A stretch of 64,000 nt of DNA from Niallia sp. Man26 (GCF_022049065.2 NZ_CP095743.1:945001-1009000), one strand, 5' to 3'; numbered from the stretch's first letter, positions 16,727-25,609 are shown. Notes: generated by a model not told the origin, from the letters alone. Program-made: numbers and translations.

Positions 16727-18220
16727 TTATTTAATGCCCTTCATTTTGCCTTGAATCATTGGTGATAGAAGGAATAATACAAGAGCTAGTACAATCGAGC
16801 AGCCACCGATGATGCCGAAGTACAACATTTCAGTTTTTTCTGAATAGAACTTAACAATTTGTGCATTCAATCCTTGTGCTGCGGCATTAGATAAGAACCA
16901 AAGGCTCATCGTTTGTGCAGAAAATGCAGCCGGCGCTAATTTTGTTGTTGCTGATAATCCTACAGGAGATAAGCAAAGCTCTCCAATTACAACGATAAAG
17001 TAGCTAAGCACAAGCCATAAAGGATTAACAAGCGAGTTCGCTCCGCCAAAATAAGCTGGAAGCAGGATTACTAGGAAAGAAAGACCTGCAAACAGCAATC
17101 CTATTGAGAATTTCTTTGGGATAGAAGGCTGGCGGTCACCAAGCTTAACCCATAGCCATCCTATAATTGGTGCAAAGATAATGATAAACAGCGGGTTCAA
17201 TGATTGGAATAGTGTTGGCGATAAGTGCAAGCCAGCAAATTCAAGCTGTGTACGTTTATCAGCATATCCTGCAAGAATTGTAGAACCTTGCTCCTGTATT
17301 GCCCAGAACATTACAGATGCTAAGAACAATGGGATATAAGCAATCAAACGAGAACGTTCGTCAGATGTTGTTTTTGGACTGCGGTACATTACCGTAATAT
17401 AGATTGCTGGAATCAAGAATCCAAGGATACCGACTACAATAGCAAAAGTGTCAAATGTAAGAAGGCCTGTTGGAATAGTAATGGCTAAGATGATAGCAAG
17501 AACAACGATTCCAATACCAATAATAGAATAAACCTTTTTCTTTTCAGTAGCTGAAAGAGGATTTGCAACAAGGGTACCTGCCAACCCAAGGTTTTTCTTT
17601 TTTGTAAACATAAATACTAATAATCCAATAAGCATACCGATTGCAGCAAGACCAAAGCCTAAATGGAAGCTTGTGTTCATGCCGACTTCACCGACAATCA
17701 GCGGAGAAAGGAATCCTCCAAGGTTGATACCCATGTAGAAGATACTGAATCCTGCATCGCGGCGATTGTCTTCCTGTGAATAAATTTCACCGACAATACT
17801 TGATACGTTTGGTTTCAATAAGCCTGTACCAATAACGATTAGCACCATTGATACGAAGAACATGCTGATGCTTCCTGGTACTGCTAAAACAATATGACCA
17901 AGCATGATGAAAATACCGCCATAAAATACTGCTTTAGAAGTACCAAAAATTCGGTCAGCTAACCAGCCGCCAATGATTCCTGACATATAGACAAGTGAAC
18001 CGTAAATAGACGTAATGGCAAATGCAGTAGTTTCAGGAATGCCTAGTCCGCCTTTTGAAACTTCATAATACATGTAGTAAACAAGGATAGCTTTCATTCC
18101 GTAGTAAGAGAATCTCTCCCAGAACTCTGTGAAAAACAGAGTGAAAAGTCCTTTTGGATGACCAAAAAAACCCTTTTGCGGAACACTGTCCACAATTTTC
18201 TGTTTATTTAAGTCTAGCAT
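16727..18220 (-). CDS. dtpT: Proton-dependent oligopeptide (POT/PTR) transporter
   Basis: 497 residues, about 14 membrane spans. Imports di- and tripeptides with protons. The PTR2 family signature FFTEFWERFSYYGMKAILVYYM (N-terminal, with ExxERFxYY) and the later GxxYMGINLGGFLSPL motif are present. The start at 18220 is chosen over the longer frame at 18277 because GAGGAGG lies nine bases upstream and the -10 hexamer is within the longer version. Peptide supply fits the peptidase genes (M20, pepT) nearby, though they are separate transcripts. Confidence 0.93.
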   Translation of the reverse strand: MLDLNKQKIVDSVPQKGFFGHPKGLFTLFFTEFWERFSYYGMKAILVYYMYYEVSKGGLGIPETTAFAITSIYGSLVYMSGIIGGWLADRIFGTSKAVFYGGIFIMLGHIVLAVPGSISMFFVSMVLIVIGTGLLKPNVSSIVGEIYSQEDNRRDAGFSIFYMGINLGGFLSPLIVGEVGMNTSFHLGFGLAAIGMLIGLLVFMFTKKKNLGLAGTLVANPLSATEKKKVYSIIGIGIVVLAIILAITIPTGLLTFDTFAIVVGILGFLIPAIYITVMYRSPKTTSDERSRLIAYIPLFLASVMFWAIQEQGSTILAGYADKRTQLEFAGLHLSPTLFQSLNPLFIIIFAPIIGWLWVKLGDRQPSIPKKFSIGLLFAGLSFLVILLPAYFGGANSLVNPLWLVLSYFIVVIGELCLSPVGLSATTKLAPAAFSAQTMSLWFLSNAAAQGLNAQIVKFYSEKTEMLYFGIIGGCSIVLALVLFLLSPMIQGKMKGIK

Positions 18221-18247
18221 TGTTTTAACCTCCTCTAGTATTCTAAT

Positions 18248-18277
18248 ATAATACTGAAAAAACAGATGTTTTGTCAA
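18248..18277 (-). promoter_or_regulatory. Sigma-A promoter of the peptide transporter gene
   Basis: On the minus strand TTGACA (18277-18272), 18-base spacer, TATTAT (18253-18248). The sequence beyond it, to 18495, is very AT-rich and shows nothing else that I can name. Confidence 0.75.
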
Positions 18278-18510
18278 AAAAATTTTTAATATATCGAACG
18301 ATATTGTTCTGTAAAGGATTAAACAAGTTTTTCCATTTTTATAATCAAAATAGTTTTATATAGTTTTAAGTAGAATTTTGTTATTTTATTATATCTATAT
18401 ATAGTTTTTAGGTATAATTTGGAATAATTAGAAATGTAGTGAAAAGGAATGGAAATATGTACATTCGGTTAAATTAACAAATGTTTGTAAATTTAAGGAG
18501 GTTAAAAAAC

Positions 18511-18627
18511 ATGAAGGATACAAGTGAGTTTGTACAAACATTAAAGGAAAACAGTAAAAAACAAGAGAAAAACAAACATAAAGGAAAAGGCCATCCAGAA
18601 AGCAGCCTTCCTAACAAACAGCATTGA
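18511..18627 (+). CDS. Small DUF4023-type protein
   Basis: 38 residues, very hydrophilic (11 Lys), starting MKDTSEFVQTLKENSKKQEK and ending LPNKQH. The length, the F-V-x-x-L start and the LPNKQH ending match my memory of the DUF4023 family of Bacillaceae; function unknown. Coding is supported by AAGGAGG ten bases before the ATG and a terminator directly after the stop. It forms a one-gene unit. Confidence 0.7.
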   Translation: MKDTSEFVQTLKENSKKQEKNKHKGKGHPESSLPNKQH

Positions 18628-18631
18628 TGTG

Positions 18632-18668
18632 AAAGCTGCCTGTTTTAATAAATGGGCAGCTTTTTTTC
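18632..18668 (+). terminator. Terminator of the 38-residue gene
   Basis: AAAGCTGCC (18632-18640) pairs with GGCAGCTTT (18655-18663), then a T-run to 18668. Confidence 0.85.
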
Positions 18669-18756
18669 TTTCTGCCAATTCTAATTTTCCCCCAACTAGC
18701 ACCTTTTTAAACGAAACGCATAACTTAACAAGGGCTGTTTAAGGAGGGAGAACAGA

Positions 18757-18918
18757 TTGAAAATTGAACGTGTTGTCACTTATTACGGTTATGATCTGCT
18801 TATTAATGAAGAACTACATAAGAAATGTTTAAGTTGTCAAAAGTGGTATGCTTTTGCAGAGGAATTAGGCTTTTGTCCAAACTGCATGAAATCCATTAGA
18901 GAGAATAAGCGTATGTAA
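18757..18918 (+). CDS. Small zinc-ribbon-like protein
   Basis: 53 residues from TTG 18757, preceded by AAGGAGGGAG six bases upstream. Two CxxC pairs (CLSC at 29-32, CPNC at 45-48) spaced by 12 residues suggest one structural zinc site. No signal peptide. I do not recognise a named family; it may be a small regulator or a protein of RNA/DNA contact. Its strong ribosome binding site argues that it is real. Confidence 0.65.
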   Translation: MKIERVVTYYGYDLLINEELHKKCLSCQKWYAFAEELGFCPNCMKSIRENKRM

Positions 18919-18994
18919 ATGGAAGCATGTTTTCCTAAATATCGGGTATTCTACTTATTAGACAATTAATGTGTGGAAGGGAGTACAAGAATTT

Positions 18995-19204
18995 ATGAAG
19001 GAAATGACTGTTTACTTAAAGGAAGCAACAGAAGCACAGCCAATTAACTCATTAGAAGCAGCTTTAGTTACGACAGAAGGGATAGAGAGAGCCCTTGTTG
19101 ATGTTTCGGACGGAGAAGTCAAAATTGTTTATGATGAAAACCAAATAACAAAGGAAACAGTACTAGAGAAGATAAAAGAGCAAGGGTTTCATTCTATAAG
19201 CTGA
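18995..19204 (+). CDS. HMA-fold protein without metal-binding cysteines
   Basis: 69 residues. The order beta-alpha-beta-beta-alpha-beta and the spacing of hydrophobic residues follow heavy-metal-associated domains (CopZ-like), but the CxxC loop is replaced by ATEAQP, so copper binding in the usual way is excluded. Start ATG 18995 is chosen because GGAAGGGAG lies 11 bases upstream; a GTG at 18971 would precede the site. Function unknown. Confidence 0.6.
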   Translation: MKEMTVYLKEATEAQPINSLEAALVTTEGIERALVDVSDGEVKIVYDENQITKETVLEKIKEQGFHSIS

Positions 19205-19294
19205 CACTAATATAACTTAAGTAAAGAAAACTGTCCTATTAGTCTAGTAAATGCATATAAATAAAGTAAGTTTGCATGCTAATAGGAGGAGCTT

Positions 19295-19570
19295 ATGTTT
19301 TCTTTAATCGGTAAGGCCGTGTTAGGAATGGCGTTGCTCAGACTGCTGTCAGGATGTATTGAAATAACAGCAGCAGTATTGATGCTAAAGTCCAATCAAA
19401 TAGAAAAAGCCTTAATTATCAATAGTTCTCTTGCAATTGTCGGTCCGCTCATCCTGATTGCCACGACATCAATCGGCCTTTTCAGTATTGCTGACAAAAT
19501 TTCGTTCGGGAAGATGCTATGTGTGCTAACAGGAGTTGGCTTTATCTTGTATGGTGTTAAGGGCAGCTGA
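19295..19570 (+). CDS. yqhV: YqhV-like DUF2619 membrane protein
   Basis: 91 residues, about three membrane spans with very short loops; the ordering GKAVLGMALLRLLSGCIEITAA and the ending VGFILYGVKGS resemble B. subtilis YqhV (DUF2619). In B. subtilis the gene lies next to the spoIIIA operon; here it stands alone. Ribosome binding site AGGAGG eight bases before the ATG; a terminator follows the stop. Confidence 0.7.
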   Translation: MFSLIGKAVLGMALLRLLSGCIEITAAVLMLKSNQIEKALIINSSLAIVGPLILIATTSIGLFSIADKISFGKMLCVLTGVGFILYGVKGS

Positions 19571-19575
19571 ATAAT

Positions 19576-19612
19576 AATAAACCTGATAGACTTCTATCAG
19601 GTTTATTTTGCT
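19576..19612. terminator. Terminator between yqhV and metG
   Basis: AATAAACCTGATAG (19576-19589) pairs perfectly with CTATCAGGTTTATT (19594-19607), loop ACTT. Its A/U flanks could serve the converging metG gene too. Confidence 0.75.
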
Positions 19613-19629
19613 TTTTGTTTATAGCAGCT

Positions 19630-21270
19630 CTAGCTGGTTGCTGTCTGGTTTTTTATTTTGTCTGTTTCTTCCTCTATAGAAACAACATCAATTCGTTCAA
19701 ATAACGGCTCTATATCCTTTATAAAAGCAGGTATCTTTTCCGTGTATTCCCAAGACCATTTTTCAAGCTGAAATAGAGATTTAAGTTTGTTTGAACTAAA
19801 TGGTAAAAAGGGATGGAGCATCTGCCCGATATTTATTAACAGGATGCAGCAATCATAAATCGTCTGACGGCATGATTCCTCGTCTTCCTTGATATCAATC
19901 CAAGGTTTCCTATTATCAAAATATTTATTCGAATATCGAATAAGCTCAAACAATGATTGAAGTGCCTGCTTTATTTCTCCTGCTTCTATTTTTTCAGCCA
20001 CTAGTATGTAGCTAGTATTAATTTGCTTGCGGACTTCTTCGCTTGTCTCCCGTTTTTCCACATTATTTGAATAGTATTTACTGATGAATTTCACAGTCCG
20101 ATTCACAAAATTACCAAAGCTGCCGAGAAGCTCACTGTTATGGCTGTAGATGAATTCGCGCCAAGAGAAATCAGCGTCCCGCTTTTCAGGAGCATTGATT
20201 GTAAGAAAATAACGAATAGAATCTGGGTGATATTTCTTGATTAAGTCAGGAATCCAAACAGCATAGTTTTGGCTTGTAGAAATTTTCTTTCTCTCCAATG
20301 TCATATATTCATTGGAAAGAATATAGTCCGGCAGTGCTTTGATGTTTAAGCCAAGAAGGAGAGCCGGCCAAATAATAGTATGAAAGGGAATATTGTCTTT
20401 CCCATGCACATAATAAGACACAGTATTCTCATTCCAGTAATCTTCATGCTTTCCTCCGGTTTTGTGAGCCCAGTGTTTGCTTGCTGAATAATATCCAGCA
20501 ACAGCCTCCACCCAAACATATATTTTTTTATCTTCATAGTTAGCGATTGGAACACTCACACCAACAGGCAAGTCTCTTGTTACAGCTCTGTCGCGCAGTC
20601 CTTCTGTTAAATATCTTTCTGTCAAAAATCTGGCATTGTTTCTCCATGTCTCATTCTTTGAAGAGCTTTTCAGCAGTTGCTCAAGCTGCTGCTGAAAGGA
20701 GCTTAAGGAGAAGTAAAAGTGCTCCGTTGTTCTAACAGTAGGTTCATGCTGGCAAAGCTTGCATTTTTTATCATGAAGCTCCAATGCTTCTAAAATGGCA
20801 GAGCAATGATCACATTGGTCTCCCCGTGCCTTATTACCGCAGGCTGGGCAGATGCCTTCAACAAAGCGGTCTGGCAGAAATTGAGCACAGTTTATACAGT
20901 ATGCCTGCTCGACCTCTTTTTTATATAGATGACCATTTTTTTGTAAAGCTAAAAATAGCTCCTGAACGGTTTTATGATGATGGTCTGCATCTGTTCTTGT
21001 ATAAAAATCATAGGAAAATCCTAGTGCTTCAAAATCATGTGCAAATTCCTGATGATACCTGTCTGCGATTGTTTTTGGCTCAACGCCTTCTTGGTTTGCC
21101 CGAACTGAAATGGGAGTACCATTGCAGTCACTGCCTGAGACATAAAGTACTTTTTCTCCTTTTTGCCGGTAAAATCTTGCCAGAATATCACCGGGCAATA
21201 AACTTGCGATATGGCCGATATGCAATGAGCCATTTGCATATGGCCAAGCTCCTCCAATAAAAATAGTCAT
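19630..21270 (-). CDS. metG: Methionyl-tRNA synthetase, short second-type form
   Basis: 546 residues. Charges tRNA-Met with methionine. Class I motifs HIGH (17-20) and KISTS (near 330) are present, and the insertion between them has two Cys knuckles (CINC...CPAC and CDHC...CKLC), which places it with the E. coli MetG-like, two-knuckle group rather than the usual one-knuckle Bacillus MetS. It lacks the C-terminal tRNA-binding extension (family members near 650-670 residues). It is controlled by a T-box. It may therefore be a second MetRS; the housekeeping copy would lie elsewhere. Start ATG 21270 with AGGAGG upstream. Confidence 0.9.
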   Translation of the reverse strand: MTIFIGGAWPYANGSLHIGHIASLLPGDILARFYRQKGEKVLYVSGSDCNGTPISVRANQEGVEPKTIADRYHQEFAHDFEALGFSYDFYTRTDADHHHKTVQELFLALQKNGHLYKKEVEQAYCINCAQFLPDRFVEGICPACGNKARGDQCDHCSAILEALELHDKKCKLCQHEPTVRTTEHFYFSLSSFQQQLEQLLKSSSKNETWRNNARFLTERYLTEGLRDRAVTRDLPVGVSVPIANYEDKKIYVWVEAVAGYYSASKHWAHKTGGKHEDYWNENTVSYYVHGKDNIPFHTIIWPALLLGLNIKALPDYILSNEYMTLERKKISTSQNYAVWIPDLIKKYHPDSIRYFLTINAPEKRDADFSWREFIYSHNSELLGSFGNFVNRTVKFISKYYSNNVEKRETSEEVRKQINTSYILVAEKIEAGEIKQALQSLFELIRYSNKYFDNRKPWIDIKEDEESCRQTIYDCCILLINIGQMLHPFLPFSSNKLKSLFQLEKWSWEYTEKIPAFIKDIEPLFERIDVVSIEEETDKIKNQTATS

Positions 21271-21319
21271 CCTGCATTCCTCCTAAAAAGTTTTGGAAAA
21301 ATGAACAAAGCTGCAAAAT

Positions 21320-21605
21320 AAAAAGCCCCGCCCTTTTCCATAAGAAAAGGACGGGGCTCTATGCCGCGTGTTACCACCTTTGTTCACTGCTTGCTCACAC
21401 AAGTCAGCCTCTGCAAGTACACCCAGCTTAATAAAAGCCTTCATACTGTGACATGGATAACAAGTGTCAAATCTTGCCGCAGCCTACTAATTAATATGTT
21501 CAGTGCGGAGCTCAGAGTCCATTTTTCTAATAGATATCAATGCTTCCTTGCAGCAGGGTGGAAGCTCTCTGTAAAAGATAATCTATTGTACTTTCCCTCA
21601 TCAAC
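21320..21605 (-). promoter_or_regulatory. T-box riboswitch, methionine specifier, before metG
   Basis: On the minus strand: Stem I region with AGTACAATAG and the AGAGAG-type loop; a specifier AUG followed by a purine at 21522-21520 (AAAAAUGGACU); the T-box sequence AAAGGTGGTAACACGCGG at 21381-21364; and a terminator whose arms are 21358-21344 and 21338-21324 followed by a T-run. Uncharged tRNA-Met should pair with the specifier and T-box and block the terminator, raising metG expression when methionine is short. It fills most of the gene-free stretch 21271-21796. Confidence 0.92.
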
Positions 21606-21629
21606 GCTACATTTTATATGATTGGATAT

Positions 21630-21658
21630 ATTATAAGCTTTGTAATTACCAAAATCAA
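21630..21658 (-). promoter_or_regulatory. Sigma-A promoter of the T-box/metG transcript
   Basis: Minus strand TTGATT (21658-21653), 17-base spacer, TATAAT (21635-21630). Confidence 0.7.
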
Positions 21659-21695
21659 CCATAAAAGAACAAAAGAAGAAAATTAAAATAAAGCG

Positions 21696-21724
21696 TTTAC
21701 ATTATTAATGAAAGCATTTACAAT
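21696..21724 (+). promoter_or_regulatory. Promoter of the beta-glycosidase gene
   Basis: TTTACA (21696-21701), 17-base spacer, TACAAT (21719-21724). The two hexamers each overlap a cre-like sequence, see the next entry. Confidence 0.6.
21708..21722 (+). promoter_or_regulatory. cre box over the -10 of the beta-glycosidase promoter
   Basis: ATGAAAGCATTTACA fits 14 of 15 cre positions (central CG is CA). A second, weaker match, AATAAAGCGTTTACA, covers the -35 at 21687-21701. Together they imply CcpA repression. Confidence 0.6.
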
Positions 21725-21796
21725 ATAATTGTACCAACAAATATAAGACGTTCTAATAAATAGATGGTTAACATTAGATAATGGAGGTTCCATATT

Positions 21797-23206
21797 ATGA
21801 AATTCCCTAAAGATTTTTTATTCGGTGCAGCATCGGCTTCTTACCAAGTGGAAGGTGCGTGGAATGAAGACGGTAAAGGTGTGACTAACTGGGATATCTT
21901 CTCTAAAATACCTGGAAAAACATTCGAAGGAACGAATGGCGATGTTGCAGTTGACCATTATCATCGCTACAAGGAAGATGTACGATTAATGGCTGAAATG
22001 GGATTGGAATCCTATCGCTTCTCCATATCTTGGGCACGGATTATTCCAGATGGTGATGGAGAAATTAATGAAAAAGGAATTGAGTTTTATAATAATTTAA
22101 TAGATGAATGCCTAAAGTACGGAATTGTCCCGTTTGTGACTCTTTACCATTGGGATCTCCCGCTTCCATTAGAAGAGGATGGCAGCTGGACAAATAAACG
22201 CACAACAAATGCGTTTGCTAAATATGCGGAAGTTTGCTTTAAAGCATTTGGAGACAGGGTTAAGCATTGGATTACATTTAATGAAACAATTGTTTTCTGT
22301 ACGCTAGGGTATTTAAACGGTGCTCATCCGCCAGGATTAGTGAATGCGCATAAAGAATATTTCCAGGCGACACATAATGTGTTTCTTGCCCATGCGATGG
22401 CAGTGAAGAAATATAAAGAACTAAAGCAATACGGGGAAATTGGTATTACGCATGTATTCAGTCCTGCATTCGGCGTGGACAGCAAGGAAGATAATCGGTT
22501 TGCTGCTAATCATGCGAATTACTACCAAACATATTGGTACTATGACCCTATCCTTAAAGGCGAATATCCGCAATATGTATTGGATGCACTAACGGAAAAA
22601 GGACTGACGCCAGATTGGACAAACGAGGAGCTTCAGCTTTTGAAAGAAACAGCTGGCTTCAATGATTTTATCGGGCTTAACTATTATCAACCGGCACGTG
22701 TTGAAAAAATTCAAGGGTCAGCTGAAGCAGTTGAAATCAGCCGAGACAATGCGACAGGCAGGCCTGGAAACCCATCCTTTGACGGGGTCTACAAAACGGT
22801 CATGATGGAGGACAAAGTGTATACAAAATGGGGCTGGGAAATCTCTGCAGAAGGATTTCTTGATGGCTTGCGAATGCTAAAAGAAAGATATGGAGATGTA
22901 AAACTGTATATTACGGAGAATGGTCTTGGTGACGAAGATCCAGTCATTGAGAATGAAATTGTCGATGTCCCAAGAATTAAATATATTGAAGAGCATTTAA
23001 AAGCAGTAAAAACAGCAATTGGAGAAGGTATCCATTTAAAAGGATACTACGCATGGTCTGTAATTGATCTTTTAAGCTGGCTGAACGGTTATAAGAAACA
23101 GTATGGATTCATCTATGTGGACCATAAAAACAATCTGGCAAGAAAGAAAAAGCTTTCCTTCCATTGGTACAAGCATATTATTGAAACAAGAGGAGAAGAG
23201 CTTTAA
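21797..23206 (+). CDS. GH1 6-phospho-beta-glycosidase
   Basis: 469 residues. Family 1 barrel with N-terminal FPKDFLFGAASASYQVEGAWNEDGKG, acid/base Glu163 in TFNE and nucleophile Glu374 in ITENG. The C-terminal motif SWLNGYKKQY places Ser427, Lys434 and Tyr436 exactly at the phosphate-binding residues of 6-phospho-beta-galactosidase and -glucosidase; non-phospho enzymes have a FEW motif there. It therefore most likely cleaves cellobiose-, salicin- or lactose-type phosphosugars in the cytoplasm. No PTS gene is adjacent, so uptake must use a PTS encoded elsewhere. Followed by its probable GntR regulator. Confidence 0.88.
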   Translation: MKFPKDFLFGAASASYQVEGAWNEDGKGVTNWDIFSKIPGKTFEGTNGDVAVDHYHRYKEDVRLMAEMGLESYRFSISWARIIPDGDGEINEKGIEFYNNLIDECLKYGIVPFVTLYHWDLPLPLEEDGSWTNKRTTNAFAKYAEVCFKAFGDRVKHWITFNETIVFCTLGYLNGAHPPGLVNAHKEYFQATHNVFLAHAMAVKKYKELKQYGEIGITHVFSPAFGVDSKEDNRFAANHANYYQTYWYYDPILKGEYPQYVLDALTEKGLTPDWTNEELQLLKETAGFNDFIGLNYYQPARVEKIQGSAEAVEISRDNATGRPGNPSFDGVYKTVMMEDKVYTKWGWEISAEGFLDGLRMLKERYGDVKLYITENGLGDEDPVIENEIVDVPRIKYIEEHLKAVKTAIGEGIHLKGYYAWSVIDLLSWLNGYKKQYGFIYVDHKNNLARKKKLSFHWYKHIIETRGEEL

Positions 23207-23284
23207 TTGTAGTCTGTAAGTATTTAAAAGGGGTATTCTTCTAGGTAGAAGTCTGCCCCATTTTTATCGAGAGGAGAAAAGCAT

Positions 23285-23986
23285 ATGACAGTCAAATACC
23301 AAATGGTTGCCAGTGCCCTCGAGAATGATATTCTAAAAGGGAATTTCCAAGCGAACGAAAAGCTCCCGACAGAAGAAGAGTTGATGCATAGGTTTCAAGT
23401 CAGCCGTAATACCATTCGAAGAGCATTAAAAATATTGGCAGATGAAGGCTATGTCTATCAAGTGCAAGGTAGCGGTCTTTTTTTGAGAGAGTTTTCCAGG
23501 CCTGGCTGTATAACGATTCGAAAAATGCGGGGGCTCACTAGTGAGTTGGCCGGGGCTGATATGAACAGCTCTATCATTGAATTGTCACTCGTGCTGGCTG
23601 ACAGCAAACTGGCTGCTAAAATGAAGTGTAAGCCTGGTGATTCTCTTTACTATATTAAAAGACTTCGCTTCGTAAATGGCGAGCCTCTTGTTTTAGAAGA
23701 AGCTTACTACAATAAGACATTGGTACCATATTTGAATACAGAAATTGCTGAATCATCTATATATCGATATATAACAGAAGACTTAAGACTAAAGGTAGGG
23801 TTTGCCGATAAACTCATTTATTGCGAGAAGCTTTCGAAAGAGGATGGTCTTCATTTAAGTTTGCCAGAAGGAGACCCTGCCTTAGTTGTGGAAAATACCG
23901 TTTTTTTAAATACAGGAGTTGTATTTAACGTTTCTCTAGAAAAATATAATTATGCTTCAGCAAGACTGCTGGCATTGACGTTTTAA
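23285..23986 (+). CDS. GntR/HutC-family regulator of the beta-glycosidase gene
   Basis: 233 residues. Winged helix (about 5-70; KLPTEEELMHRFQVSRNTIRRALKIL region) and UTRA domain (about 85-230). BglR/YydK-like regulators with this layout sense phosphorylated beta-glucosides, which fits the preceding gene; the effector is inferred. It starts 78 bases after the glycosidase with GAGAGGAG upstream, and GGGG...TGCCCC around 23230-23262 may form a weak hairpin between the two genes that lowers its expression. Confidence 0.8.
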   Translation: MTVKYQMVASALENDILKGNFQANEKLPTEEELMHRFQVSRNTIRRALKILADEGYVYQVQGSGLFLREFSRPGCITIRKMRGLTSELAGADMNSSIIELSLVLADSKLAAKMKCKPGDSLYYIKRLRFVNGEPLVLEEAYYNKTLVPYLNTEIAESSIYRYITEDLRLKVGFADKLIYCEKLSKEDGLHLSLPEGDPALVVENTVFLNTGVVFNVSLEKYNYASARLLALTF

Positions 23987-23994
23987 AGAGGAGG

Positions 23995-24016
23995 CCGCTT
24001 ATAAAGCGGTTTTTTT
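23995..24016 (+). terminator. Terminator after the GntR gene
   Basis: CCGCTT (23995-24000), loop ATA, AAGCGG (24004-24009), T7 run. Confidence 0.8.
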
Positions 24017-24052
24017 CATTATGAAAAAGGGGGGAAGTACGTTTGACCCTTA

Positions 24053-24440
24053 TTGACAATAAATTTTTTGGCCCTATACTATTGTATATCGGTTAATTTT
24101 TCTGAATAGTATGTAAATTATTGATGGGCCATACACGTAAATCAAAAGATATTTAAAAGATTTGCCTAGTCCCCAAACAGGAAGATACTTGCATATAATA
24201 ATAATGAAGAGGGAGTGTCAAAGTTTATATAAAAGCATTTTACCAGCAATAGAGGTTAGTATGCTGACTTATTATCATTGCTGGGTATCGTAAAATTATA
24301 ACAATACTTGTCTTTAAAAACGGCACACTTATCGTGACGAAGATAAGGGGAGATTAACAAATAAAGAGAAGTAAGTTTTAAAAGAGCATCGAAAAAAAAT
24401 ATAATGGCTAAAAGCATGGATTATCAGGGGGAACACTATT
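24053..24440 (+). promoter_or_regulatory. Promoter and long structured leader before the M20 peptidase gene
   Basis: TTGACA (24053-24058), 16-base spacer, TATACT (24075-24080) form a good sigma-A promoter, giving a leader of about 350 bases. Within it TACCAGCAAT (24241-24250) can pair with ATTGCTGGGTA (24277-24287), and CTTATC (24328-24333) with GATAAG (24342-24347). No known riboswitch class was recognised and there is no obvious terminator in the leader. A second TATAAT at 24401-24406 lacks a -35. Confidence 0.5.
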
Positions 24441-25592
24441 ATGGAGGAATATTTAAAAGAAAGGGAAAAAGAGATGATTGAGCTGCTCAAGAATCTCGTA
24501 AATATTGACAGCGGAAGCTATGTAAAAAAAGGAGTCGACCAAATTGCAGACATCTTAGAGAGTAAGTTTGCAGAGGCTGGCTTTGTTTCAACCATAAAAA
24601 AAGAGAAGAAAACAGGAAATAATCTTGTTTTGCGTCATAAGGATGCTAGAGATCCGAAAGTTATTATTGTTGCCCATATGGATACTGTCTTTCCGGAAGG
24701 CACTGCAAAAAAACGCCCGTTCCGAATAGAAGGAAACAGAGCATACGGCCCTGGAGTTGTTGATATGAAGGGCAGCCTTGTATCTGTTCTGTATGCAGTT
24801 AAAGCACTAAGAAGCATTCATTCTTCTGCACTAAAAAATGTGGAAATAGTCTTAAATAGTGACGAAGAAATCGGTTCAGCTAATTCAAGAAAGCTTATCG
24901 AACAAACGGCAAGAGGGAAGGATTATGCCCTAATTGTGGAGCCAGGCAGAAAGGATGGTTCGATTGTATCTGCTCGAAAAGGCGGGGGACGCTATACGAT
25001 TATGGTCAAGGGAACCAGTGCACATGCAGGTGTTGAGCATGAAAAAGGGAGAAGTGCAATTGAGGAGCTGGCATACAAAACCATTAAGCTTCAAAAACTG
25101 ACTAAATACCAAGAAGGAATAACTGTTAATGTAGGAATGATTGAAGGAGGAACATCCATCAATACGGTTGCTTCATCTGCGAAAGCTGGAGTGGATGTTC
25201 GTCTTGTTAATATGGAACAAGCTCCTCTTATTGATAAGCAAATCCGCGAAATCTGTGCTGTTTCTGACGTGGAAGGCACTGAGATTGAGGTGAAGGGGAG
25301 CATAAGCAGACCGCCAATGGAGAAAAACAGTCAATCAGTTCAACTATTAAAAATAATTAAAGAAGCTGGCAAGGAACTTGGAATTGAAGTCAAGGACACC
25401 TTTACCGGCGGAGGCTCTGACGGAGCATTTACAAGCTCGATGGGAATTCCGACAATAGATGGACTTGGACCAGTTGGAGGAAATGCCCACAGTGAGGAAG
25501 AATATTTGGAGTTGGATACTTTCATTGAGCGGACACTGCTTCTTGCAACAGTATTAACAAAACTGACCGCCAAAGTGAGAATGACAGCGTAA
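24441..25592 (+). CDS. M20-family metallopeptidase (carboxypeptidase G2-like)
   Basis: 383 residues. Two-zinc aminoacylase/carboxypeptidase fold: IVAHMDTVFPEG (first metal His and Asp near 77-88), GVVDMKG (bridging Asp near 110), LNSDEEIGS (catalytic and metal Glu near 141), EPGR (metal Glu near 169) and the C-terminal GGNAHSEEEY (metal His). The dimerisation/lid domain is about 185-295. CPG2 relatives remove C-terminal glutamate or act on N-acyl amino acids; the substrate here is unknown. It is a single-gene unit with a long leader and a strong terminator. Confidence 0.88.
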   Translation: MEEYLKEREKEMIELLKNLVNIDSGSYVKKGVDQIADILESKFAEAGFVSTIKKEKKTGNNLVLRHKDARDPKVIIVAHMDTVFPEGTAKKRPFRIEGNRAYGPGVVDMKGSLVSVLYAVKALRSIHSSALKNVEIVLNSDEEIGSANSRKLIEQTARGKDYALIVEPGRKDGSIVSARKGGGRYTIMVKGTSAHAGVEHEKGRSAIEELAYKTIKLQKLTKYQEGITVNVGMIEGGTSINTVASSAKAGVDVRLVNMEQAPLIDKQIREICAVSDVEGTEIEVKGSISRPPMEKNSQSVQLLKIIKEAGKELGIEVKDTFTGGGSDGAFTSSMGIPTIDGLGPVGGNAHSEEEYLELDTFIERTLLLATVLTKLTAKVRMTA

Positions 25593-25609
25593 GCTAGATA
25601 ATGCTTAAC

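Noticed and set aside
20346..21260. Open frames opposite and alongside metG, including one of 158 codons
   Set aside because: No ribosome binding sites, Cys/His/Leu-rich products, fully inside a well-conserved gene.
24204..24293. 29-codon frame (MKRECQSLYK start) in the M20 peptidase leader
   Set aside because: No ribosome binding site before the ATG and it coincides with the hairpin; a leader peptide is possible but unsupported.
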